64,000 bases of DNA, taken from the NCBI GenBank assembly GCA_014773175.1, contig VXCM01000048.1, positions 112,199-176,198 of the forward strand. The letters are read 5' to 3'. The notes beneath the pieces are model-generated. The model did no database searches. It was given only the letters and a program-made list of their open reading frames with translations, and was not told the DNA's origin. The DNA comes from Lucifuga dentata. Its lineage: Eukaryota > Chordata > Actinopteri > Ophidiiformes > Bythitidae. Shown one piece after another: positions 37,401-44,859 of this stretch. How positions within the stretch are numbered: the stretch's first letter is position 1; each line of letters starts with the position of its first letter. Made by a program: the position numbers and the translations under genes.

Positions 37401-37532
37401 GGTAAAAATTTAACCAGAATGTGACTCTACTGTAAGATCAGGTCACTACACAGCATGTGTGATAATGTACTGTATGTTAATAGTGCAAATCAGAAACTAA
37501 TCACTGTTTGTTTTTGTCTTTTTCCAGAGTAA
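19441..37532 (+). CDS. igfn1: igfn1 copy A, complete Ig/FN3 muscle protein gene
   Basis: Coding exons: 19478-19526, 23547-23666, 24366-24508, 24625-24724, 24896-24940, 25065-25098, 25208-25391, 26088-26201, 26303-26471, 26596-26868, 27226-27975, 31388-31512, 32138-32279, 32454-32747, 33227-33523, 33768-33947, 34071-34199, 34310-34618, 35791-35876, 35969-36161, 36260-36556, 37075-37401, 37528-37532. They sum to 4365 nt (1454 aa plus stop) with all phases consistent. Approximate residues: leader 1-56, Ig1 57-137, tri-helix bundle 164-225, Ig2 226-319, Ig3 320-410, low-complexity linker 411-660, Ig4 661-749, Ig5 750-847, FN3-1 848-946, FN3-2 947-1049, FN3-3 1050-1152, Ig6 1153-1245, FN3-4 1246-1344, Ig7 1345-1453. 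The N-terminal order and motifs match vertebrate IGFN1, a sarcomeric Z-disc protein known to bind KY and filamin C. The FN-FN-Ig-FN-Ig tail parallels C6-C10 of myosin-binding protein C. Two extra linker exons (28426-28531, 29832-29999) are tentative. An acceptor at 19439-19440 implies an upstream untranslated exon that I could not place. Confidence 0.9.
19478..19526 (+). CDS. igfn1: igfn1 A coding exon 1 (start codon)
   Basis: ATG at 19478 opens MWKKSKVTDQTATGQP and the exon ends in phase 1 at CCAG/GTAAGT. The start is chosen because copies B and C have an ATG exon with the same acceptor (CAG), length class and GTAAG donor. The 37 nt before the ATG are 5' UTR. Confidence 0.8.
19669..20400 (+). 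pseudogene. Possible degraded coding segment within intron 1 of copy A
   Basis: Successive plus-strand frames each read protein-like for 45-70 codons before switching: 19669-19870 (Lys/Gln-rich, NLQDKKTAAKIKTFTQDL), about 19869-20054 (SDPNDIYDFNKTLHNISS), and about 20215-20385 (IAEKIENERAYLKEGDEGLF). There is no single open frame, no clear splice borders and no family I recognise. It may be a frameshifted fragment of a non-Ig gene or just A-rich sequence. Low certainty. Confidence 0.15.
21460..21499. repeat. Perfect 18-bp inverted repeat with 4-nt loop
   Basis: AAGAGTTTGGTGAGACTT at 21460-21477, loop AATG, and the exact reverse complement at 21482-21499. It lies in the first coding intron of copy A. 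It could form a strong DNA or RNA hairpin. Confidence 0.9.
23547..23666 (+). CDS. igfn1: igfn1 A coding exon 2, N-terminal leader
   Basis: Enters in phase 1 after GATCAG and encodes GIRKRSKVPGVMITQF, then MEELPEGMTTPDFTRKPIAL. The PGV-I-Q-(x)-E-LPEG-TPDF-KPI-L pattern is the IGFN1 N-terminal signature. 120 nt, against 123 in copies B and C. Confidence 0.92.
24366..24508 (+). CDS. igfn1: igfn1 A coding exon 3, first half of Ig1
   Basis: Encodes GKHAIFKAIVVGTPTPTVTW, an Ig A'-C strand stretch with the core Trp, followed by a Cys-rich C-D turn. Phase 1 to phase 0, donor GTAAGC. The usual B-strand Cys of the Ig fold is replaced here by Lys-Ala. Confidence 0.9.
24625..24724 (+). CDS. igfn1: igfn1 A coding exon 4, second half of Ig1
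   Basis: Begins FPKVAPEDEDTYKCYASNEY; the D-x-Y-x-C motif is the F strand of an I-set Ig domain, followed by a G strand ending NVI. 100 nt, the same length in all three copies. Confidence 0.92.
24896..24940 (+). CDS. igfn1: igfn1 A coding exon 5, linker
   Basis: Encodes VGFHMSKELQREQGE, phase 1 to phase 1. The VGF start follows Ig1 in all three copies and in vertebrate IGFN1. Confidence 0.85.
25065..25098 (+). CDS. igfn1: igfn1 A coding exon 6, short linker
   Basis: 34-nt exon encoding DVTDFRKNLKK, ending in phase 2. Its DF-K-L-K pattern matches copy B (DDFKKALKN) and the end of the fused exon of copy C. Confidence 0.82.
25208..25391 (+). CDS. igfn1: igfn1 A coding exon 7, MyBP-C-like tri-helix bundle
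   Basis: Contains VWEILLSADKKDYERICAEY, then GIKDFRGMLKKLNEMKRE. The W-E-I-L...Y-E-R-I...Y-G-(x)-D-(x)-R-G-M-L-K-(K/R)-L pattern is the helical bundle of the myosin-binding protein C M-domain, which in that family contacts actin. A similar role here is inference. Acidic/Lys coiled tail, phase 2 to phase 0. Confidence 0.9.
26088..26201 (+). CDS. igfn1: igfn1 A coding exon 8, first half of Ig2
   Basis: Begins FVTHINTLKHIEVN and ends LKDPTSKIFLYK, phase 0 at both ends. 114 nt in all three copies. Confidence 0.9.
26303..26471 (+). CDS. igfn1: igfn1 A coding exon 9, second half of Ig2
   Basis: Begins DGVMVPYSAEVSDGLKHSLK and carries the E-D-A-G-L-Y F-strand motif, with Val where many Ig domains have Cys. 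Ends FSTDFK, phase 0 to phase 1. Confidence 0.9.
26596..26868 (+). CDS. igfn1: igfn1 A coding exon 10, complete Ig3
   Basis: 91-codon single-exon Ig: EDAVFQCVLTAPMNEIKW gives the B-strand Cys and C-strand Trp; LIHKLTVRDCMPLDAGIYAA gives the E-F strands. 273 nt in all three copies, phase 1 at both ends. Confidence 0.92.
27226..27975 (+). CDS. igfn1: igfn1 A coding exon 11, long low-complexity linker
   Basis: Opens with the conserved ADRDPNNMGKKAARKTT head and DLQKIAKEQQER helix, then Ala/Glu/Lys repeats, a Gly/Ala-rich segment and a Glu/Gly-rich acidic tail. Closes with GPLVADTVIG, shared with copy B (GPLVPDTVIG). 250 codons in one exon; the first third should be a long helix or coiled coil, the rest disordered. 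Much longer than the equivalent exons of B (500 nt) and C (252 nt). Confidence 0.88.
28426..28531 (+). CDS. igfn1: igfn1 A tentative linker exon, frame broken at an A9 run
   Basis: Good acceptor (AACAG) and donor (GTAAGA) around a Lys/Glu-rich stretch: DDKDEESPNEQGEKSEK before the A run at 28474-28482, and STKKKLVSEEAAA after it in another frame. Length 106 breaks the phase-1 rule by +1; eight As would restore it. Either an unused relic exon or a homopolymer error. Confidence 0.4.
29832..29999 (+). CDS. igfn1: igfn1 A tentative linker exon, Gly/Glu-rich
   Basis: Frame reads KASGASGENGTGPAGGDESA and ends LIEETVSG at a GTAAGA donor; 168 nt fits phase 1 to 1. The acceptor proposed at 29830-29831 lacks a pyrimidine tract, so the 5' border is uncertain. 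Composition resembles the linker exon upstream. The ISD ending of copy C's 63346-63408 exon is loosely comparable. Confidence 0.4.
31388..31512 (+). CDS. igfn1: igfn1 A coding exon 12, first half of Ig4
   Basis: Encodes DPGVHFHAGLSDCKAIIGQA, then AELECKLSSEDCKGTWYKDG; B-strand Cys and C-strand Trp are visible. 125 nt as in copy B, phase 1 to 0. Confidence 0.92.
32138..32279 (+). CDS. igfn1: igfn1 A coding exon 13, second half of Ig4
   Basis: IKSSEGITISKDGSLHRLKI leads to EENAGKYRFEADGRKTEA, the F-G hairpin. 142 nt as in copy B. Confidence 0.92.
32454..32747 (+). CDS. igfn1: igfn1 A coding exon 14, complete Ig5
   Basis: Starts DPPRFDAEDLEAF and contains REPIKVQWYLEGEEL (C strand Trp) and RKDSGEIKIKLKNEFG. 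98 codons, phase 1 to 1, the same length in copy B. Confidence 0.93.
32765..32899. repeat. 67-bp perfect duplication flanking a single n, likely assembly join
   Basis: 32765-32831 and 32833-32899 are identical and separated only by n at 32832. This is what two contig ends with an uncollapsed overlap look like. It lies in the intron after Ig5 exon 14 and does not touch coding sequence. Confidence 0.9.
33227..33523 (+). CDS. igfn1: igfn1 A coding exon 15, FN3-1
   Basis: Complete fibronectin type III domain: DKPTPPMGPLEIIEASSSAI, then IKWRPPKDSGG, then YCYRIRVETDMDISE. 99 codons, phase 1 to 1, ending EDIQAGTK. Acceptor lies after a T run with a single n at 33208. Confidence 0.93.
33768..33947 (+). 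CDS. igfn1: igfn1 A coding exon 16, first part of FN3-2
   Basis: AYPAPPSAPKVVSAFKGCIT, then LTWTPPANTGGTDILGYNLE. The donor AGAG/GTTCTT is weak, but the phase and the downstream exon fit. In copy B only the first dozen codons of this exon survive. Confidence 0.88.
34071..34199 (+). CDS. igfn1: igfn1 A coding exon 17, second part of FN3-2
   Basis: GKNFAVKDVVEGIEYEFRVS, then AINNSGAGEFSTPSE, the F-G strands of an FN3 fold. Phase 1 to 1. Absent from copy B. Confidence 0.9.
34310..34618 (+). CDS. igfn1: igfn1 A coding exon 18, FN3-3
   Basis: Begins KSPGKVIDFKVTDSTYTALS; SLSWTPPKN and YWVRVFAMNDGGLGQP are FN3 landmarks. 103 codons, phase 1 to 1. Absent from copy B. Confidence 0.9.
34684..35248. 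mobile_element. Miniature inverted-repeat element, family 1, intronic copy
   Basis: 565 bp in the intron between FN3-3 and Ig6. TTAA at both ends; the left end TTAAAGGAGAACACCAGTGA and the reverse complement of the right end (TTAAATGAAAATACTGGTAA) pair, and the similarity runs about 90 bp. The interior aligns with 12042-12655. No ORF. Confidence 0.72.
35791..35876 (+). CDS. igfn1: igfn1 A coding exon 19, first part of Ig6
   Basis: VRPRFTDAKIKSFMIVRAGN, then SARFNINFV; phase 1 to 0. Corresponds to the A-B strands of a C8-like Ig of myosin-binding protein C. Confidence 0.88.
35969..36161 (+). CDS. igfn1: igfn1 A coding exon 20, second part of Ig6
   Basis: ASPWPEVTWLKDGVPVSKRV, then SERSDTGIYTISVKN; the C-strand Trp and the D-T-G-I-Y motif mark an I-set Ig. 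Phase 0 to 1. Confidence 0.92.
36260..36556 (+). CDS. igfn1: igfn1 A coding exon 21, FN3-4
   Basis: DEPKPPGPVEIDENVPGTVT, then ISWTPSPDEKRDD and EYQFRVYAKNDMGSSKPSE. 99 codons, phase 1 to 1. Absent from copy B. Confidence 0.93.
37075..37401 (+). CDS. igfn1: igfn1 A coding exon 22, Ig7
   Basis: Terminal Ig, 109 codons: PPKFLVPLKMHTAPEGYECY, then PTPHVTWFRNNISLN and GEYKVIAENALGRAECSTKL. Unusually Cys-rich (NTCGVCSM). Comparable in position to C10 of myosin-binding protein C, which binds the thick filament. 327 nt as in copy B. Confidence 0.93.
37528..37532 (+). CDS. igfn1: igfn1 A last coding exon, stop codon
   Basis: After acceptor TTTCCAG the two bases AG complete a Glu codon and TAA follows at 37530-37532. 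Copy B ends the same way (Asp, TAA). Confidence 0.85.
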
Positions 37533-38206
37533 GTCATAAGACAAGATGAAGTGGCAAAATTCTTCTAAAAAATTCACAGAAACCAAGTTGTGGGTTATGC
37601 ACAGATAATACTTATGGGTAGAGTTAAGCCAGCCCTGTCAAATGGAATGCAATTCAATGTTTGGCTTAAGTTGTTCATTTTGATCCATTAATTGATTTTT
37701 TTTTTTTCCTTAAGACCAGCAATTATTCAAAGTTACAACAAAGTCTTAGGCATATAAACGTTGCCAGATGAAAACCCACAAAGTTTTCTAAGTGCATATC
37801 AATAAGAGGGAAGTGCGATAATAATTCAAAATATTCATATTTAACCATATTATCCACTATTTTGAATCAGATTGACGTAATTGTAAAAATATGCATGTTT
37901 AATAACAGAAATATTTAAAGAATGGAAACTGTCGCTGTGATTTATGAACTTAATAATTTGAAGAAACATGGTCTACCTAACACTTTAAACAGTGATCTGT
38001 CAGTTTTTCATATTTAAATGTCAAATTTGTGTTCACATGTAATAATTATTTGATTGTATTATTATTTTTTATCCAGTTTTGAAACTGAAATCCTTCATAC
38101 AGCAGAAATGCAGAAGACAGAATTCTGATGTAAAAAAAAAAAATGATATGCTGATGTGAAAATGTTTCTTAAGTTATTGTTATCTCACTTGATTGGGCTT
38201 GGTGTA

Positions 38207-38212
38207 AATAAA
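38207..38212 (+). terminator. Candidate polyadenylation signal of igfn1 A
   Basis: AATAAA about 675 nt after the stop, followed within 25 nt by a GT-rich stretch (TGTCTGGTTT). This implies a 3' UTR of about 0.7 kb. Confidence 0.5.
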
Positions 38213-38230
38213 TATTTCATACTCATTATT

Positions 38231-41200
38231 ATGTCTGGTTTATTTAGAGCTTGAGTGAAAATCACTGATGACAAGATTCTGCATGTGCGCCTCTCAAAAA
38301 CAGCTATTTTAACATAAATTACATCTTCACACATATGAAGATACACAAGAAACACTTCACTTAAAACACATATACGTGCATGAATGCAATGTCATATATT
38401 GTGGCACTGGGCCAAGTCTTGACTGCAAGTAAGTATCAAAATTCACTATCACTGAAGAAGAGAGGGTCAACAGTTGCACGCTGGGCTAAAACATGACTGA
38501 TCCGTGCAGGGTGACACCTTTCAGTTTCAAAGAGAAGTGCTCATTACCATGCTAAATTAATGCAAGCATAGAAGTAATTTTTGTCTCAGTCTGAAAGACA
38601 AGATAGAAAAAAATAATAACTGTGACTCAGTTTTTCATTATATGTCAGAAATAGTCTCAGAACAAGTAGGAACAATCATGCCATTTACTTATTTTTGAGA
38701 TGTTTTAAGTTATTTTAAAAAATGTTCATTACTCCTTTTTTTTTTTTTTTTTTTTTNTTTTTTTTTTTTTTTTTGTTCAAAAATGTTCATTACTCCTGAT
38801 AATTTAAATGTGCCAACCAAGTTCAATGAAGAATTTAGTTAAAGCTTACCTCTTGATTGTGAATTGCCACAATGGTAATCAGGCAGTCTACATTTACAAT
38901 TAAGATGATAGTAGTTCAGCCTGCGGCTGCGTTCATAGTCATCCTGTGCCTTCTTCTTTTAAAAGTGCAGTGAAAAGTACCCCAATGAACAACTAAAGCT
39001 CAAAATCCAGTGTTGAGGGAGGGATTAGAAAATGTCACGCCTGCATTTCCTCTGTTGCCCCCTTTTCAACAACCTATGGCACTTTAGGGCCAAAGTGCAT
39101 GTCAGTAAACCTATCCCAGAGGCCCATTGTGAAAAAGCAGTAGGTTAGGTTGCTCAGAGTATCTTTCAAAGTCTTTATTACCTCTCAAAACGGTGAGCCC
39201 ACACTCAAGAACCAGCTGGAACCTGGCAGCAGAGAACAGTAGTTTCCTTCCAAAATAAAAAGTAAGTACTTTTTTTCCCGAGAGCAAGATTTTCATTATT
39301 AACATATGATTATGGTCTATGTTCAGTACAACACCAGTAGGTTCAGTATTACAAGAATAGTCTGTAAAAGTTTCCTGCCAATTATAGTGTATAATTCAGA
39401 TTTCTCTACAATGAACCTATGATGATGCAATTAATTGTGCTTAGATAATGTTTTTAAAGTGGATTTTTTTTAAAGTAGGAAAATATTTTTTCAGGTATTA
39501 GACATCATCCAAATACAATCATACCATAAAAATAGCCACCGACTCAAGTGATAATCATAAATAATGCTATGCAAAAGCAAATTCCATTATACACCTGGAA
39601 TTACTTTTTTGCAGATCTCAGTGCAAGAATCTGGAACGTCATTTAAACTTTATAGCATTTTAACACAATAAAGGCAGGGAAGTATTAGTATATGCTGTAT
39701 CATTAAACTAAGGCAGAGTGTCCTGATTCTAGTCCATGAGTCAGTCCACTCATATAACTTATTCAGCACAGCTATTTTCTGTCCCATATAAGTATGGTTT
39801 TACTGCACTAAGTGTGTAAAAATGTTAAATATGCTGCTTCTTCAATTAACAGACCTCAACACAATTTAATAAGGTTTACTGTTAAAGTGCCTTTCAAACT
39901 ATTTTTTTTTTTTTGATTGATTGATATAATCAATTAACAAAAATGAACAGACCTCAAGGAGCACAGTGAAGAAATTGGTCCAAATATTATTTTATACTTA
40001 ATTCATAGAGTGCAGACATGTCATTCAAGATAAAAGGATACATTTATATTACATCTACTTTTGAGTCTACCTATCAAAAATTCTGCTTGAAGTATGAACA
40101 TATAATTTTCTGAATTATGAACTGATTAACGAATTATATTATGCATTATTATGTAGTTGTCAATGTACTAATGTGATCCTGTGACATCAAATGTTAAAGG
40201 ATTTGTTATTTAAAATGTGTTAATAAACCCTAAATTATTAAATAATACTTAGATATCTGTTTGTGCTTTATCATTTATATTGAAAGCAGAGTGTCTAAAG
40301 CAGTCTATGAATTGACTACAGAGAAAGCTCACAAATGAGTATGATGAACACAACTTTTACACATTTTTTTAAAAAGTGATCATGAAAATTTGTTCCAAAA
40401 CTGATATTGAATAAACCAATATTATGAAACATTTCTGAAAAAAGTCAACATCAGTTACTAAAGATACTAAAATCTATTTGCGAGTTGTGTCTTATTCGTG
40501 TCTTTTTGCCCATTTTATGTGCGCACATATTTCAGGTGTAACAAGATCAAAATCTAAATACAAACATGGTTTTGAGTAATACAGCCTGTGACAGTTTCAG
40601 TCAGATGACACCAGACTGACGTCCCTTCCTGGGCATGATAGATAGTTTTATGGGGTACATGATCTATTGCAAGCAAAATTAGGACAGTCACTTGCAGGGA
40701 AGCTACTTATGGGCATCATGCCAAGAATTTTCTGATCCCAGGAAATTCCTTCATTTACAGCCCAGATTGAATTACTAACTCAGAGTAATATAGCCTAATG
40801 TGTGGAATGTATATCTTTAAAAGGATGATATATATGATATAAAAGGATGGGTATGAATGAGTGGAAATAGATAAAAGTCTCTGATTTGGTCGGTAGGTCG
40901 AATGATTGTGTCCTTTTTCAATCTGTAGAATTATCTGAATTATTCACATTATTTGAAATCAAAGTTGACTTCCCACAGCATAACATATAGGTCATAATAA
41001 TTTCATATTTATATATTTTATAGTTGGAGGACCAAATTATGCTCTACTACATCATTACAGTCTCTGTAAGAACAGGTTTAAGTCAAAATGTTCAAACAAG
41101 GTACTTTAAAAGCAGTACCAGCCTGAAGCTGCTGGTTAAAGCAAAGAGTAAGTGATACCCGCTGCTAATTCAGACCACCTGCAAAAGAGTAACACCATGT

Positions 41201-41313
41201 CAGACTGCTGCTGATTCTCACGCTAACAACAGTGGTCAATGGCCAAAGAGATCACCACAGAAACAGTGCACTATCATCAAAATGTGTTTCATTTTAATTT
41301 TTTTCATTCACAG
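38231..41313. other. Intergenic region between copies A and B
   Basis: About 3 kb, AT-rich and with no credible ORF chain. Contains a T run with n at 38757 flanked by a 19-bp direct duplication. A donor-like AGA/GTAAGT near 41150 could end the untranslated first exon of copy B; that is only a guess. Confidence 0.5.
38717..38797. repeat. Homopolymer join with short flanking duplication
   Basis: AAAATGTTCATTACTCCT occurs on both sides of a long T run that contains a single n (38757). Probably an assembly join, as at 32832. Confidence 0.7.
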
Positions 41314-43148
41314 AGAAGCAGTTGTCTAAACCAAGATGTTTAAGATACGTAAAGCGAAGCATGGGGAGCCAACAGCTCCAGGACAAGGTAAGTGATAACC
41401 CACCATCAAACTAACCTCAACTAAAAGATTCTGAGCACAGTGACATAAAGCACAGTGCTAGACATACCGTGCTAATAAGGGTAAATACATCATGCAACCA
41501 TGTTCCCTCATTCATACACACCTGTTACTGGCATCTTTTAGCAATAGTGGAGCACTTGGACATTCAGTTTCGCTTTCTCCAGAGAATTTTGACTCGCTGC
41601 GCTGCAGCAATGTCTCACTGATAATACAAATAATGTGTGATAATAAATAATGAAAAATAAATAATAAAACAAATAATGTGAAAAGTATAATTTGCTCAGA
41701 GTCCGGAGACAGTTGTGCTTCAGTCTGGATGTGGATCAGAGTCCAGATTTTGAGGATGACTGCTATATTATATAGAATGTTGTGGCCATAGAGGGCATGG
41801 TGTAAACTCAAGGAAGCTGATACAAGGGTTACTTCCTGTTGGAAAAGTTTGGAAGCTAAAGCCACTCCTAGAAGTTGGGGTGTTGGCTTGTCATCTTTAG
41901 CATCAGCAGGAAGTAACCCTTGTGATGTCAGAGGGGTTTAGTTGCCTGAGTTTGTACAGTGCTCTCTAAAGCCACAAAATAAAAATATAATGAATAGTGT
42001 TCCCCTGATCAATGAACTAAATCTGAGATATAAACCAGTCCCCCTTTAAGATAAGCCAAAAGTTATATACTGAAGTTACAGTATTAAATAAAGTGTTTAT
42101 TCATAAAGTTAATGTTATTTATCTCATTTCATTACAGTCAAAATTAAAAAGAAATCTAGGGTGCCAGGAGTCATGATAACCCAGTATGTGGAAGAACTCC
42201 CAGAAGGAATGACCACCCCAGATTTCACTCACAAACCCATTGCTCTGACAATTCAAGAAGGTATGAAAATACCTTCCTTCTTCTGAAAATACACCACTAA
42301 TCGTATGCACATCCTGATTTCCTTATGAATAACATGATTGTAAAGATATTTAACTGTCATCTTAATGTCTATTCTGTAGGCAAACTGGCCATTTTCAAAG
42401 CAATAATTGTTGGAAATCCAACACCAACTGTGACTTGGGTGAGAAACAACGGGGAGATTACAAATGAGGAAAGGTACAAAATCATGTGACACAACTTCTG
42501 ACGAACATCAGCTCCAGGTGAGATGACTGAATATAATCTAAATGTTCATTTGAATATTTAAAATTCAAAACAAGATAGAGCAATAAATCAATCAGAATGA
42601 TCAATAGGCTTTTCCAAAAAAAAAAAAAAAAAAAAAAAAATCAATAGAGTTTTCAAAAAAAAAAAAGAAAAAAGAAACTGTCTTCTCATAGATGCCAGAT
42701 GTGTCTGTGGATCAAGCTGACACCTACAAATGCTTTGCCAGAAATGAATACGGAAAAGCAGTTGTAACTGCAGCTCTCAATGTTATTGAAGGTGAGTCAC
42801 TTAATTTTATCCTATCACATATTGATTCAGAAGTGATTAGTAACAAAAAAGGCACTGATCACACTTGGGCTGTCTTCTCTCCCTCTTATTTCTCCCATTC
42901 TAGTTGGATACAAAAAGGGTAAAGCAATGCAAGAGTCAAGGACAGGTACACAACCTACATTTTAGTTTTGAAAATGGCATGTGCATCATTTATTGAATGA
43001 GAGTTATAACTGTGCTGCTGTTTTCATTGTAGCTATTCGGGAGACACCTGATGACTTTAAAAAGGCCTTAAAAAACAAGTAAATAGGAAGTACAATTACA
43101 AATGAGCATAAGTAAAAGAAAGCAATAAATAATAACTGTTTTCTTTTG

Positions 43149-43182
<34 letters not shown>

Positions 43183-44821
43183 GGTTGAAACTGATCCCAA
43201 AGAAGACAAAAAAGGAGAAGGAGAAGTTGATGAACACTTTTGGGAACTCTTGTTGAGTGCAGATAAGAAAGATTACGAGAAGATATATGCCCAGTTTGGT
43301 GTTACTGATTTCCGTTGGATGCTGAAGAAACTAAATAAGAAGAAGGAGGAAAGAGAGCTAGAGCAAGAAAAGGTTTGTGTCACTTTAAGCTGGATGTCTG
43401 AAAGCAATGACAACACCTTAACGACACAATAGATATACCAGAAAAAGAAACTGTAGCATTCTGTGGTTTTCACTATAAAATACAGTTGTATTTTATTTAT
43501 TACAATTTTCTCTGATTCCAATTACTCTAGGTTGTTGAAAGACTATGCAACCTAAAGCCTGCTGAACTTAAACCCAATGGTTCAGCAGCGTTTGAACTTG
43601 AAATGTCTCTAAAAGACCCTACAAGCAAAATCTTCATATATAAGGTGAGCAGTTTCATTTCAAATATTTTCCCATTTCTTTATTCTAAAGGAACTATAAG
43701 CACTAAAAGTTATGACAAATTCTTCAAAGGATGCTACCGACACAATCAGATATGGTACATGCTCCACAGTGCATATAATGTTTGTGACTGCTTTTGTCTG
43801 AACAGAATGGAGTTATGATACCCTTTGGTGTTGACACAGAAGAAAAGCATGGATTGAAACAAGTGGGAAAGAAGTTTGTGTTTAGCATCAACAGTGTTAA
43901 TCCCGAGGATGCAGGATTGTACCAAGTGGTGGCTGATGGAGTTAAAATTTTCTCAACTGACTTAAAAAGTAAGATGATGCACCAAATTAATTATGTATGC
44001 ACTTCAGTGCAGTTTGCACAGTCTACACAGCATTAATGTTATGCTTCTTGCAGTTCCTAATGTAGACTTCTTGCTCAAGATTCAAGATGTGACAGCAGAG
44101 GAACGAGAGGACGCCATGTTTGAGTGTGTCCTCTCACTCCCCATGACTAAGATAACTTGGATGGGAAAGGGTATCACGTTGGAACAAGGGGATAAATATG
44201 ACATCAGTGTGTCAGAGGACATGCTGATTCACAGACTGGTGCTCAAAGATTGCCTGCCATTGGACAAAGGAATTTATGCTGCTGTGGCTGGACTTAAATC
44301 CAGCAATGCCTGGCTTATAGTGGAAGGTACTGTTTGTATATTTTAAACTATTAGATATTTAAAGTGCCTCTAAAAATAGAAAGCTGTGTTTTGTAGTACA
44401 CACCAATGCAACAATCCTGTTATTAATAATATCTTATGAATCTTGCATATTGTGTAATTTTGCAATATAATGAAAGGCGTTTCTAATATTTGGCCATCTC
44501 ATTTATGTAAATTTATAAAATATTACAAACTTGTTGCAATGTAACACAATCCAGTATAATCATTGCAAGCTACAGACTCACATATTATCAGAAAGTTGAA
44601 CTGAACATGTTTCTGAAATGTCAACAACAATTTCAAATCACAACTTGAACAAAGACAGTATTCAATACAGTACTGTTGTACAGTATTGGAATGTACTACA
44701 ATACACAGAGGTTTACAATTTGTTTTGGTCAACTCGTACATATATTTTTCAAACTGTTCAAAATAAGTTCAATTAAGTTCAGTTTTTATGCAAAATATGT
44801 CCTTAAAGCATTAAACATCCC

Positions 44822-44859
<38 letters not shown>

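Noticed and set aside
42380..42473. Alternative donor AAAG/GTACAA in copy B exon 3 to avoid the stop
   Set aside because: It would end the exon in phase 2, while the next exon starts in phase 0, so the frame would still break.
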